The notes under the pieces: model-generated | What the model was told of the DNA's origin: nothing | The model's database searches: none | What the model saw: only the letters and a program-made list of their open reading frames with translations | Position numbers and translations under genes: made by a program | From: Helichrysum umbraculigerum | Taxonomy: Eukaryota > Streptophyta > Magnoliopsida > Asterales > Asteraceae | Direction: 5' to 3' | Assembly: GCA_949592205.1 (NCBI GenBank) | Contig: CATIUR010000014.1 | Location: 1,426,001-1,490,000 of the forward strand | Length of the DNA: 64,000 bases | Part shown: positions 1 to 11,310 of the stretch, piece after piece | Numbering within the stretch: position 1 is the stretch's first letter | Layout of the letters: each line of letters starts with the position of its first letter

Positions 1-540
1 ATTTCTATTCTGTGATTTTGAGGCGATCGATATTTGATTTTGACAGAGAAAGAAGTAAGACTTCTGAGGAGACATGGGTATAATAGTCATATAGAAATCA
101 ATTATAGTTATTAGTTATTTTAGAGTTTTAATGGTAATTAAAATTAGAAACTTGGGTATATATGTAATTATTAAGTTAGTTTGGGTATATATATATGTGA
201 TATTTCTAGTGTTTAGCAAGTGAAAATATGTAATTCTCCCTTATTAATTATAAATAACAATAATGTATTTATTAATTATTTTATCCAACACTAATTTAAT
301 AAATTACTTAAAATTTTATAATTCTGATTAAATTAATATTTCCAACCTTTAATTATTTTATCCTTTATTTCAAGATGGATGATCACAGGAGAAGGGAGTA
401 TTTGATGGGAAGAAGAAGAAGAAGAAAAATTGTGGTAATTAGATCATAATTTGGTTTAGATCAATGGTTATAAAGGATGACATTTTTGTAATTGATTTGC
501 AAAAATAGGAGTTGAAGTTAAAAAAAAAAAAAAACATAAC
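1..540. other. AT-rich noncoding DNA at left edge
   Basis: No coding exon was recognised on either strand. The stretch is AT-rich with short A runs (about 520-534) and a GAAGAA purine tract near 412-425. It lies inside or downstream of the left kinase-PP2 gene, whose remaining exons should continue beyond position 1 on the minus strand. I looked for the expected second PP2 exon here and did not find it. Confidence 0.5.
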
Positions 541-669
541 AATAAAATTTACCCCACACTCCTTCCACTAGCCCCTCCACTTTCTTTTCTTCCTCCCCAT
601 ACCTTCTTCAATTCTTCCCCCACCCCCACCTACCACCACCTGCTGCCGCCAGCAGTCATCGGTCGCCAG

Positions 670-739
<70 letters not shown>

Positions 740-1660
740 CCTTTTTCTATTACATTTTGAATAAAACTACACCAATTTTGTGTATAAATTTTCGGTAAAT
801 ATTGTTTGTTTAGTACTACATTTTGTATGATATATATTATATTTTTTCTACTGCGTTTTGTATCAAATTATACTACATGTATGTTGTTATTTTTACTGCA
901 TTTTGTATATAATTTTTACTACATCATTCTATTGTGGATATATGTTAGCTTTTTCCCTGTATTTTGTATATTATTGTTTTTTAACTACAACTTGTATATA
1001 TATTTTACTGAAACTTCTATATACAACGTCAACAAAATGTAGTATAAATAGATAATATGTATGATATAACATGCAGTAAAAAGTGAACAATAAATCTTAA
1101 ATGAAATATATATAAAATGTAGTAAACAGGACAATATGCAGTATACTTTTATACAAAATGCAGTACAAATTGATAATATAAAATGCAGTAAAAAATAAAC
1201 AATATGTAATAAATAAAATATATGCAAAATGCAGTATAATTTTAACAAAATGCAATGCAAATAGATTATGTATAATATAAAATACAGTAAAAAATAAGCA
1301 ATATATTAGATCGAGTTGTATATATAAAATGCAGTAAAAACAATAAGACGCAGCAAAAAGAGAATAATGTGTATAATACAAAATGCAGTACAAAATGAAC
1401 ATTATGTACTAAACATATATATACAAAGTGAAATAAAAATAATAAAATGCAGTATAATTATAACCAAATGCAGTATAAAAGGATAATATGTAAAAAAAAT
1501 TGAAAAAAAAGATTATTGAAAAATAATTGAAAAAAATTCAAAAATTTGTTAAAAAATTTTTTCCGGCAGCGGTGAGTGGTGGTGGGGTGGGGGAGGAAGA
1601 AAGTAGCAGAGGATGGTAAACAATATTAAGAAAGTGTTAGTTATGTGACACGTGGCGTAT
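541..1660. repeat. Large imperfect inverted repeat with minisatellite arms
   Basis: The outer arms are C-rich (about 600-655) and G-rich (about 1562-1612) and are imperfect reverse complements (CCCCCACC..CTGCCGCC against GGCAGCGG..GGGTGGGGG). Inside, the left arm (about 740-1000) repeats a motif like ACTGCATTTTGTATA, and the right arm (about 1040-1480) repeats its complement, TACAAAATGCAGTA, roughly ten times. The symmetry centre is near 1020-1035. A (TA)n tract sits at about 671-737. Small ORFs here are products of the low-complexity sequence. It looks like a non-autonomous TIR or foldback element, but no clear TSD was found. Confidence 0.55.
671..737. repeat. (TA)n microsatellite
   Basis: About 33 uninterrupted TA dinucleotides inside the larger inverted-repeat element. 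Confidence 0.9.
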
Positions 1661-1857
1661 TTACAGTGGTTTAAAAACTTCTCCTCACTTCTTCTGTAAA
1701 CCTTACCCTTATTTAAATCCCACAAATAAAAAAAAGAGTATTATTAATTCATTTTTCAGTAAAACTCAAACTCTAATAAATCCTACCTCATCTCATGCCT
1801 AGCTACCATTATATTGAATTGATCTAATAAATACACATAAGAAGAAATCAAGGATAC

Positions 1858-2797
1858 CTTGAATCATTGTGAAACTGCCATGTAAGATTTGTATTTTCCC
1901 TCTGATTCAGAAATCTTTGAGATGAGATCAACAGACATTTCTTTCCATCTTTGTTTATCCAAAAAAACTGCCAATAAAACTTACATGTACATTAATAAAA
2001 ACTTCACATGACAAATGTTCAAAAATATAAAATCATATGAAAGAACATAATTGGTTAACAGTTATGAAAAAATTATGTCTCTAAACTTGAAAATATAATC
2101 TCATAAATGATTTATATACACTACAGTAAAGATATCATTTATTGTTACATCAATAAATGATAGGTGTGAACTTTAATTTGTAACACCCAATTTATCCACA
2201 CTTTTTCTTGCGTGGAAAAATCATTTGTTAAATTTTTTTTTCCACTATTTTAAGTGTTGACAAGTTGTAATTTCTTCACACGTACAAGTGTGAGATTTTC
2301 TTTTTTATATATACAGGTGTGAATAATCTTATATTTTGCAAAAAGTTTCACACTTTCTAAAAGCGTGAAGAAAAAAGTGTGATAAAGTGATATTTTTTTA
2401 TAGTGATAAGTAGTACTAAATGATGCCGAAATATCGAATATACACCTGCTTGCCTCCATCTACAAGAAGTCCTTTGTGAAGAAAAGAGAAGAGTTCTTTC
2501 TTGGTAGAATAAATGGCATGAGGAATTTTGAGCATCTTGATAATTGCATCCAAGTTTGTTGGTAGTTTTCTTCCCCAATACTCATCAGAGTCGGATTCTA
2601 ACGCAATATCACGCTCTAATTCCCTTTTGTCAAGCTCATATTCCTCCTGTACAAAAAGAAAAAGATACAACTTACGGAGTAATTCAAAGATTATGATCTA
2701 TCTACACTATATCTTATATCTAATATATATCTACTAATCTATTTATATTATTATTTATTAATATCTAAATCTAAATCTAATAAATAAATAAATAATA

Positions 2798-2858
<61 letters not shown>

Positions 2859-5800
2859 TGATAATAATAAATATTAATAAAAGAATACTTCTCCTATAAA
2901 ATTTTTTGAAAAAATTAACACCTATTAATCAATCAAATTCATGTATTTTAATCAACATTATTATAATCATCATCAATCAAATAACAAAATTCAAACTACA
3001 CCTACCACATATAAATAATGTCTTTAACGGACTTGCAGAAAGAAAGCCAATGACGAAAGTTAAAATCAAACCCTAAACCCTAATTAACATTATTAATACA
3101 ATACTATTTGTTCTTTGATTCAATACATCGATTAGAAATAACAATAAAGAATATGGGAGTTGATAAATACAACATACAAATTGTTTTAAACATCAAAGTT
3201 GTGTTATGCTATACTTGTACGGTAAGTTTCAACTGTGGTACAGTATGGTGTATGAATCAATTTTTTTGTTGTATATATCACCTCCCAAAAATATGGATGG
3301 CATTAATAACAATAAAGAAATAACAATACTATTTGTTCTTTGATTCTATCTCCCTTTTTATTTTTGTTAGTTGCGGAGGGATTGAGCGTTGCTACGGAAG
3401 AGGCTTTGGAGGTTGGCGTTAATAAGGGAGTGACAGTCGAAGAAGAGAGAGTGGTGGCAGGTCAAGTGGTTGTTTCACATTTACAATTTGTGGATGATAC
3501 AATCTTCTTTGGTGAATGGAAGGAAGATAATGTTGAGGGTTTATTGCTCCTTCTTAAATGTTTCCAAATGGCTTCGGGATTGAAGGTGAACTTGAAAAAG
3601 AGTAAACTTGTAGGTGTAGGGGTGGAGGAGGAAATGGTTCAACTTTGAGCGGATGTCATCGGGTGCGGTTTGAAAAAGGTGCCTTTTAATTACCTTGGTC
3701 TTCCAGTCGGGTGTTTTATGAGTAGATTTGCTTCTTGGTCCTCGGTGTTGGAGAAATTTAAAATTAGACTCTCGGCTTGGAAATCTAGAATGATATCCTT
3801 TGGTGGCAGGTTAACTTTGATCAAATCTATGCTCGGCAGTCTTCCGTTGTATTTCTTTTCCCTCTTTCGGGCCCCAGTATGTGTTCTTAACTCTCTTGAG
3901 TGCATTCGTCGAAATTTCTTTTGGGGTGGGAATGGGGAGGGTGGTCATAATATGGCTTGGGTTAATTGGACTTGTGTTCTTTCTTATTTTGGGAGGAGGG
4001 GTTTAAACATTAGGAGCTTAAAGGCGGCTAATTGGGCTTTGCTTGGGAAATGGTGGTGGCGATTCAAATTGGAAAGAAAATCTTTATGGGTGAGGCTTAT
4101 TACTTCGTTGTATAGAAGGGATGGGGGTTCGGGTGGTCAAGTTGGAAGTAGTAATCGGGTGGGAAAGTTGTGGGGAAACATTATTAAAGTGGGGAAAGAC
4201 ATTGATGGGGTTGGAATTAATTTTTTAAAGTCTTTTGGGAAAGAAGTTAGCAATGGTATGGATACTCTTTTTTGGATGGATAAGTGGTTGGGTGATGAGG
4301 TGGCGTTGTGTGATAAATTTGGTAGATTGTATAGTTTGGTTGATGATAAAGAGGCTAAGGTAAGTGATAGAGGGAATTGGGTTGGTGATGTGTAGAATTG
4401 GAGGTGGGAGTGGGTTAGGGAACCAAGAGTGAGGGCTTTATGAGAATTGAAGGAGCTTAGTAGGTTGGTAGAAAAGGAGGGGATAAATGGAAATGGTTGT
4501 TACGAGGTGACGGATCTTTTTCGGGTAGGGATTTAAGGAAGTGGGTGGATGACAAAGTTTTGGTCAATAATAAAAGAAGGGTGAAAACGTTGTGTTCTAA
4601 GCTTGTTCCTAGGAAGATTTGTGTTTTTATTTGGAGATTAAGGAATGGTCGAATCCCGGTTCGAGAGATCCTAGATAATATGGGAATGGATCTTCATAGT
4701 GTTCTTTGCCCAGGTTGCATGGAGGAAATCGAGTCTTTGAAGCATTGCTTTTTATATTGTTCTAGAGTTAAAGTGCTTTGGGATAAAATCTTTCAATGAT
4801 GGGGTTTGGGTCATTGCGATATGAGAAATATTGGTGATCTTATTTTGCATAGTGGAGATGGGTCCTTCTCGGTTTTGAAGAAAAAAGTGTGGTCTGGTGT
4901 GATATGGTCTTCGCTTTATGTGATTTGGACTCAAAGAAATAATAAAGTTTTTAAATCGCCTCAAGATGTGATTCCGGATCTATTTAAAGAAGTGCAAGTT
5001 AAATCATTTTGTTGGGTCAATGCTAGAAAAAGGTCTGCGAATTTTACTTGGAGTCTTTGGAAGAGCAATTGTGGAGGCATTCCTTAAGCTTTCTGCTGTT
5101 TTTTCTATTGCGATCTCCAATTGCCCCTGCTGGTCTTCTTATATTTTTTGATTGTAGCTGCTTATTGTTTCTGCCTGGTTCCTGTGTTGTAGGTGTCTTG
5201 GATCATATTGTTGCAGCTACTGTTTTGTGTTTGTGTCTCTAGTATTAGATGTTGTCTTGTCCTTTACTTCTTGTAAAGGTTTGTTTGTATTGTGGATTTT
5301 TATTTTTCTAATGGTATATTGTCTACTTTTTCCAAAAATTAATATTTGTTGATTATATGTAGTCTATGATTTATATCACGGATGTGTTTTATTTAAATAC
5401 AAGTTTTTTTTAGTTATTTAATGTTTTGCATTATTTTTACTATTTTACTAATATATTTATTAACCTTAAGAGATTATTGTGCATCGCACATGTTCGTATC
5501 TAGTATATATCTATATAATCAATTGGTCAGGGGTTCGAATATGTGCACATGTCCAGATTTCACATGTATGACCTATAGGTCAGGGGTTCGAATCTGTGCC
5601 TAGAAATATGTAGTTGATTTGTGAACATGTGATTTGTCCGACGTTGATGCTCCTTATAGGTGGGGCGGAAGCGTACCATTGAAATATGGTATGGGGTCAG
5701 CTTACCATTGAGAACACGTTAAAAATAAGAATGCCTAAGGAATTTTATCAGCTTTATATATCCTAATTAGGTATCCCGAAATTGAAGGCTTCTATGTTAT

Positions 5801-7057
5801 CAAAAGACTCAATCCCACATGTTATTACCATGAATTTTATCAGCTTGAGGGGAAAAAAACAGAGCCATCTACATCAGCCTCTATGCAATGACATCAGTTA
5901 AAAAAATTTGACGTGGAAATTTGTGGTTAATTTTAAGATATGTAACTACTAGCTTGTCATTTTATCCATGTACGTTATTTTATAAGCAATTATGTTCTGT
6001 ATCTCAAGCTAAAGTTCCCATCAGTCCGAATTAAGAATATGATACTAGTTATAATAAGAATATTGAAAAATATTGAATAGGCAGAAACCCAACTTCTAAC
6101 TTTATCTTGTCAAAGAAAAATTATACAGAAGATAAAACTTACATGGTATTCCAAAGAGATTTCGAGTTCCTTCACTATTTCCGTCATTGATGGGCGTTCT
6201 GTGCGTTCTCGTTGTAAACATTGATAAGCGATTTTTGAGAACCTTTGCAAACACTCGGGTGAAATTTTCTCTTTCAGACTATTACTGATGATAGTATCTA
6301 GTCTGTTTTCCTCATAGCACTTTTGTGCCAATCTCGTCAAGAGCCTACGCTCATCTTTGTATATCATTTCTACACAAGGTCGTCCACAAAGAACTTCGAA
6401 CAAAACAGCACCGAAAGAATAGACATCGGATTCTTTTGTCAAGAAGTAAGTCTCCATGTACAGCGGATCACAATATCCCGGTGTACCTACAGCCGCTGTA
6501 AGTTGATAAGTGAATTGCTGATTTGCAGGGCCGAACTTTGACAAACCAAAGTCTGCAATTTTTGCATTCCAATTGTGATCCAAAAGTATGTTTGCACTCT
6601 TGATATCACGATGCAAGACTCTGTGTTGACTCCCCTCTGCAGGAGCATGAAGGTATTGTAATCCTTGTGCAGCCCCAATACATATACGAAGGCGTTGATT
6701 CCAAGAGAGATTTGGGTTACTTAGATACAAATCGAGACTTTTGTTAGGTAGAAACTCGTACACAAGGATACTTTCACCTTTCTCATCACAAAAACCTAAG
6801 AGAGAGACGAGATTTTGGTGTTTGTACCGGGAAAGCAACATGATTTCTCTCCAAAACTCACAGGCTCCTTGCCCGAGTGAAGTATTTAAGCGCTTCATTG
6901 CCACCATGGTAGGCTTCTCGGATATGACAAGTTCTCCTTTATAAACCATACCAAAACCACCTTGGCCGATACGATTGGTTTCTCCGAAGTTGTTGGTGGC
7001 TAATTTTATATCTTCGAGTGGGACTCGGAGATGTTGGAACTCTTTTAAAGAAGACAT
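1858..7057 (-). CDS. Kinase-PP2 fusion protein, 5' part (continues off left edge)
   Basis: Partial three-exon gene. Exon 1 (7057-6143, 305 codons) is a complete protein kinase domain: glycine-rich loop GQGGFG at residues 31-36, VAMK lysine near 55, helix-C glutamate near 71, HRD at 149-151, DFG at 169-171. Exon 2 (2646-2446, 67 codons) is a linker containing DEYWGRKLPTNLD. Exon 3 (1967-1858) begins FFWINKDGKKC, the start of a PP2-like domain. Splice sites: GTAAGT at 6142, CAG at 2649-2647, GTGTAT at 2445, CAG at 1970-1968, GTATCC at 1857; the phases (0, 0, 2) equal those of the paralogue at 48409-58751. There is no signal peptide or membrane segment, so a cytoplasmic Ser/Thr kinase of the RLK/Pelle class (CrRLK1L-like in my recollection) is likely. 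PP2 domains are lectin-like in other proteins; the substrate is unknown. Intron 1 (3.5 kb) holds a CACTA MITE, a LINE and a Helitron-like end. The second half lies outside the window, so intactness is unknown. Confidence 0.75.
2119..2405. mobile_element. CACTA-type MITE
   Basis: Begins CACTACAGTAAAGATATC and ends GATATTTTTTTATAGTG, an imperfect terminal inverted repeat with CACTA/TAGTG ends. It is flanked by a 3-bp duplication, ATA (2116-2118 and 2406-2408). The 287-bp interior is AT-rich with CACAC/GTGTG motifs and no coding capacity. It lies in intron 2 of the left kinase-PP2 gene. Confidence 0.7.
2793..2860. repeat. (AAT)n microsatellite
   Basis: About 20 copies of AAT/ATA trinucleotide in the large first intron of the left kinase-PP2 gene. 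Confidence 0.85.
3346..5087 (+). pseudogene. LINE ORF2 remnant (reverse transcriptase, zf-RVT)
   Basis: Degraded ORF2. The first part (to 3648) has the RT palm with LQFVDDTIFFGEW, where FVDD is the catalytic aspartate box, and ends in a TGA at 3646. The same frame resumes through 3670-4395 (GLPVGCFMSR, FFWGG, GLNIRSLKAAN: thumb and downstream region). A frame change follows before 4497, where the zf-RVT module appears (LVPRKICVFIWRL, then CPGC and LKHCFLYCS). Another stop at 4797 precedes the C-terminal part ending at 5087 (WTQRNNKVFK). With two nonsense positions, one frame change and a missing 5' end it cannot make active protein. Confidence 0.8.
3346..5330 (+). mobile_element. 5'-truncated LINE (L1-like)
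   Basis: A LINE lying antisense in intron 1 of the left kinase-PP2 gene. Homology begins inside the reverse transcriptase at the LSPFLF motif and runs through the catalytic FVDD box, the thumb/connector and the zf-RVT cysteine-rich region to a TG/TTT-rich 3' UTR that ends near 5330 (CTACTTTTTCC). The 5' two thirds (endonuclease and start of RT) are missing, as is usual for target-primed insertions. A short direct repeat, AATACTATTTGTTCTTTGATT-like, occurs near 3097 and again just before the element (3326-3346). I could not confirm a matching target duplication at the 3' end. Confidence 0.8.
5478..5503 (+). mobile_element. Helitron-like 3' terminus
   Basis: A short hairpin, TGTGC-ATC-GCACA (5478-5490), is followed 9 bases later by CTAG at 5500-5503 and then T. 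Hairpin plus CTRR next to T is the hallmark of a Helitron 3' end. No Rep/helicase coding and no certain 5' TC end were recognised, so the element's extent is not given. Confidence 0.45.
5504..6142. other. Intron sequence, nothing coding recognised
   Basis: The 3'-proximal part (plus-strand sense) of intron 1 of the left kinase-PP2 gene. It contains two copies of a short phrase GGTCAGGGGTTCGAAT (about 5526 and 5579) that resembles a tRNA B-box, but no paired A-box or target duplication was found. Otherwise unremarkable. Confidence 0.4.
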
Positions 7058-8173
7058 TATTTTGATATTGGGAATTGAACAACCAGGAAAAGATATTGAT
7101 GAGTTCCGAGGAGTTAGCCGGGAAACTTGAAATGAGTAGGATACGTAGCTTTTTTCTTCACGAAACTTGAGATGTATTTATTTTGATATATCGTTATCGT
7201 TAATCGTTAACTACATATAAAGTATGTCCATCATTTTCTTAAAATTTATCTCAATATCAATGTTTTAAAAACCGGTTGAACCGGCCCGGTTCGACCGGTT
7301 CGACCGCCTCCGGAAACTTTTACGAGTTGATTTGGACCGGTTCTTGACTATTTTCTCACTCGGTTTGAATCGTTGACTTTTCCGGTTGAACCGGGTTAAA
7401 CCGGAACCGGATACGACCGGAATCTTTTTTTTTTTCTTCACTTTTTAATAATGAGATACTAGATATATTCCTTTATTGTTGCAAAATTAGAAAAAATGTT
7501 AAAGCATTCTCACTCGTTTACGATGTGTAGATGAAGGGAAGAGAATAGTGAGTTTTATTATTTCCGACCATGTAGCTGGAAAAAATGGCGGCGGTGATAG
7601 GGAGTAGTGGTGGGGGACGGCGGTGCTATGACGGTTGGGAGTATAGATTTTTGAGAATGCTTAGATTTAGATGAGAGTATAAAGAAATTTGTTTGAAAGA
7701 GATGGTGAAAAGAGAAAAGTTGATGAATGCTTTAAGTTGAAGGTATGGTGGTTATTTTTTGGTGATATATTATGATATGAAGTTGAAGGTATGCTTTAAG
7801 TTGAAGTTGGAGCTGGGTTTATCTTTTTGTTGGTGATGATAGAAGTAGAAGAAAGAGGGATAATGTTGAATGTTTAGGTGTGTGTAAGATATATTATGGG
7901 TCTGTTTGGTGAAGAGCTTTTTGAAACTTTTGAGAGCTTTTAGCTTTTAAATTTTAAAAATAAAGCTCCTCTAAAATAAAAGTTTGGTTTGGTTATGAAA
8001 GCTTTAAGCTTTTAAAAGTGTTGAAAAGCTCCGAATTTGGACGCTAGTATTTGAAGCGTTTAGAATGAGCTGAAGCTTTTTGTAGTGTTAAGTACTTCAA
8101 TACCCTTCCATATAAAATTAGATTTAAATGTATTAAATAATTATTATTGTAAATATTTCTTATTACTGTAATA

Positions 8174-9069
8174 GGGTAAGGTTCAAATGAAACTAAAAAT
8201 TTGTGTGAGAATAGAGGAACCAATGATATGGTGTCATGTGTACAAAGAGAATACAAAATTCATTTACCCCTTAAGTTAAATATCTTACAAACGACAAATC
8301 GAAAAATTATGAAAATTGCATCACTAGATTCAACGTTTGATCCTCTTTGATTTGCCGTCCATTAAGGCATACTTTCGACGAGTTTTTTTTCCATCATTTT
8401 TAGTGGGATTCACATTACTAACACGTGTGTTACAGTGTTGCGTTTAGGGTTTAGTGTTTGGGGTTTAGGGGTTATGGTTTAGGGTTGGGAGTTTGAGGTT
8501 TCGGGTTGCGTTTAGGGTTTAGGGTTTGGGGTTTAGGGTTTAGGGTTTAGGGTTTAGGGTTGGGAGTTTGGGGTTTCATCCCGAAACCCCAAACTCCCAA
8601 CACTAAACCCTAAACCCTAACCCCTAAACCCCAAACCCTAAACCCTAAACGCTTTATAAAACTCTAAACCCTAAATCATACTAAACCCTAAACCCTAAAC
8701 CCTGCTAAACCCTAACACTAAACCATGCTAAACCCTAACACTAAACCCTGCTAAACCCTAACTCTAAACTCTAACCCTAAACCCTAAATCAAATGTATAA
8801 TCAATCACTAACACATGTGTTACTAATATGTAAAACCCACCAAAAAAATGGAAAAAAAAATTCGTCAAAAATATGCCTTGATGGACGGCAAATCGAAGAG
8901 GATAAAACGCTGAAAAATATGGTGCAATTTTCATGATATTTCGACTTGTCGTTTGTGAGATATTTAATTTTTAAAAACTTGGATGAGAGAGAAAAAAGTG
9001 ACACATGGCATATTGTGGTTGGTTCCCTCATTCTCACACAAAATGAATGGTCTCAATTGAACTCTTCTC
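8174..9069. mobile_element. MULE-like MITE with telomere-repeat-like core
   Basis: The left end is GGGTAAGGTTCAAATGA; the right end in complement is GAGAAGAGTTCAATTGAGA. A perfect 10-bp duplication, TACTGTAATA, flanks it (8164-8173 and 9070-9079). The arms carry matching inverted blocks (GATTTGCCGTCC near 8350, its complement near 8885). The core (about 8438-8790) consists of TTTAGGG-type repeats that switch to CCCTAAA near 8580. No protein is encoded. Related copies lie at 11000-11310 plus 36126-36609, and at 47776-48145. Confidence 0.75.
8438..8790. repeat. Degenerate TTTAGGG/CCCTAAA repeats
   Basis: The plant telomere heptamer and variants (TTTGGGG, TTTAGGGG) run in the GGG orientation to about 8578 and in the CCC orientation afterwards, forming a long potential hairpin. 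The location inside a TIR element with its own TSD shows that this is transposon interior and not a chromosome end. Confidence 0.8.
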
Positions 9070-9988
9070 TACTGTAATATCTCCGTAGCTTTCAAATACA
9101 CAAATTCAAAAATCAGATCCTTTGCGTCAGAATGTACGCTAATCTTTTTATCATTTATTTTACTTCTAGAAATGTAGGGATAGCATTAGTTAAAAAAGCC
9201 TTATAAGAAATTCAGCAATAATATTATATGTGCTAATTATTAAGAATGGGTACTTATACATAATACAAAACTTTATTTTACTCTTTTACATAACAACTAC
9301 TTAAAAATGATATAAACATCCTGATTTATATGCTCTTATATTATTAATTAATATAAATATATGTTTTTTTTATACATATGTCCATTTCCGTCATTTTCTA
9401 TTTAAAGTTACAGCTACAGCTATTTGACCAAACACTTATATAAAAATTAATTGCTACAACTTACAGCTCTAAATTAAAGCTACATCTTAAAGCTTACAGG
9501 TACAGCTTACAGTTAGTTTTGCCAAACATACCCTATATATTATTGCACATAATACGGACCCACCTCTCATTTATTTATTTATTATTATTATTTAAATGAG
9601 GGTGATGTACGATTTTATGAGGGGGAATGGGGATGGGACCCACTTAAAAAAGTAAGTTAGAAAACTGAAAAAGTTTGTCGGATGAAATAAGTAAGCATAA
9701 AATTCAACATCCAATATATTTCAAATAATAATAATATAATTTTACAATTAAATCAATCAATTATTCAATATATAATAGCAAACTGGTTCAACCGGCCGGT
9801 CAAACCGGTCCAACCGGTTCGACCGGAATCGGTGCTCACTCCGATTTGAATAAAAAACCGTTTTTTAAAACATTGCTCAATATATACATAGAAATGTCTG
9901 AATTACCCTTAATCCTTTATAATATTTTCATTAATAAACACTACTATTCCCTACTAATTATCTATCTATTTACTCCATATATCCCTAA

Positions 9989-10016
9989 CTAGCCGGTAAC
10001 CCGCGCAATGCGGCGG
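9989..10016 (-). mobile_element. Helitron-like 3' terminus
   Basis: Read on the minus strand: a GC-rich hairpin (CCGC..GCGG, plus 10001-10016), then a short spacer and CTAG at 9992-9989 followed by T. This matches the hairpin-CTRR-T end of Helitrons. The element body would extend rightward; its 5' end was not located with confidence. Confidence 0.45.
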
Positions 10017-10019
10017 AAA

Positions 10020-10999
10020 CATATTTGAAATTTCTGATAAAACATAGTGAAAAATCAGTTGTAAAATTGATTAAAAATATACAGCTTAAATCAAATAAAT
10101 AATAATAATACGAAGTAATATGATAAACAAAACTTGAACAAAAAATGATAGCAACTTTAGTAGATTAATAATTGAAAAGAACACATAATCAACTTTAGAA
10201 CTGCCCATTCCTAATGTTGTTAGCTTCAGGCATATCCGGTTCGAACTCGACCCTTGTTAACTCCGTAGATTCCAAAACATTGTCTGGAAATAAAGATAAC
10301 ATTTAATAAAATATGTGGCTATCTTTAAATATATTAAATAAATTATACTTTTATTACTTACTTTCTTTTAGTTGAACATATAGTACTTGCTGTATGTAAT
10401 TGATATGTATTGAATTTGATCTAATCGTGAATTGATATTGTGTACCCATTGTAATAGTACTTGCTGTATTTATATAGTTGACTTTTCAAAAATAATAGTT
10501 GCATGAGTCAGTGATACGTACACATGGTGGTAAGTAGAAAAAGTAATTTAAAGTGAGTATTTAAAAATTTAAGTACGTCTAAAATTATGAGATTGAAGTA
10601 ATTTAAATTAGGAAAAGTAATTTAAATTAATATGAGTAAGTGGTCAGTGACAGGTACACTTAAAAAGGGTATTATGGGGATTTTGCATATCCCTCTACTA
10701 AGTCAATTAAGCCAAAACATCAAAATGATTAATAAAGGGGTAGAGATTAATACTCCATTCCATAACTACTTTTAATGAATGTCCATTAATACAATTAATC
10801 TAATTTTATTAAACTTACTGTTATTATTATATAAGTAAACAAAAATAATACTCTATACATACAATCTTTTTTCAACTTTTTCAATAACACCACCACCCAC
10901 CGGGTATTAAGCTAGTATAATACGTACGAGAAGCAATTAGCCACCCATCCACACGTACACACACGTAACTAGGAACTACCATCTTATCTTTAAGATATA
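10020..10999. other. Noncoding, probable Helitron body
   Basis: AT-rich sequence with no convincing exon on either strand. It adjoins the Helitron-like 3' end at 9989-10016 and may be that element's interior. No domain was recognised. Confidence 0.35.
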
Positions 11000-11310
11000 G
11001 GGTGGGGTTCAAATGAGAATAGGAATTTGTGCGATAATGAGAGAACCAATGATATTGTGCCATGTGTACAAAGAGAATGCTCCACATGTACAAAACACAT
11101 TTACCCCCAACATCAATTATCTCACGAACGACAAATCGAAAAATTATGAAAATTGCACCATTAAATTCGGCGTTTTATCCTCTTCGATTTGCCGTCCCTC
11201 AAGGCATACTTTTGACAACTTTTTTTTTTATTTTTTGGTGGGTTTTACAAATTATTACACATGTGTTAGTGTTGCGTTTAGGGTTTAGGGTTTGGGGTTT
11301 AGGGGTTAGG
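11000..11310. mobile_element. Left half of telomere-like MULE MITE, split by LTR array
   Basis: The end sequence GGGTGGGGTTCAAATGAGAA and the block CTCTTCGATTTGCCGTCC match the family at 8174-9069. The sequence reaches the TTTAGGG-like core and stops at TTAGG (11306-11310), where the LTR array begins. The other half resumes at 36126. TSDs at the outer ends were not convincing. Confidence 0.7.

Larger units (their letters stand above)
7898..9534. mobile_element. MULE-like TIR element nested in the hAT element
   Basis: The left end is GGGTCTGTTTGGTGAAG; the right end, read in complement, begins AGGGTATGTTTGGCAAAAC. A 9-bp duplication, ATATATTAT, flanks it (7889-7897 and 9535-9543), fitting Mutator-like elements. 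It has no coding capacity and is itself split by the element at 8174-9069. Confidence 0.65.
7258..9875. mobile_element. hAT-like TIR element carrying nested insertions
   Basis: The left end reads CAATGTTTTAAAAACCGG and the right end is its imperfect complement, ending AAAACATTG. A perfect 8-bp duplication, CTCAATAT, flanks it (7250-7257 and 9876-9883); 8 bp is the hAT signature. Both subterminal regions are packed with ACCGGTT/GACCGG motifs. No transposase was recognised. Removing the nested element at 7898-9534 leaves roughly 970 bp, close to the 903-bp sister copy at 59629-60531, so the original element was a short non-autonomous one. Confidence 0.8.

Noticed and set aside
5526..5600. tRNA gene or SINE near the repeated GGTTCGAAT
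   Set aside because: No A box at the right distance, no cloverleaf and no TSD.
8438..8790. True telomere or chromosome end
   Set aside because: The repeats are degenerate, switch strand in the middle, and lie inside a TIR element with a 10-bp TSD.
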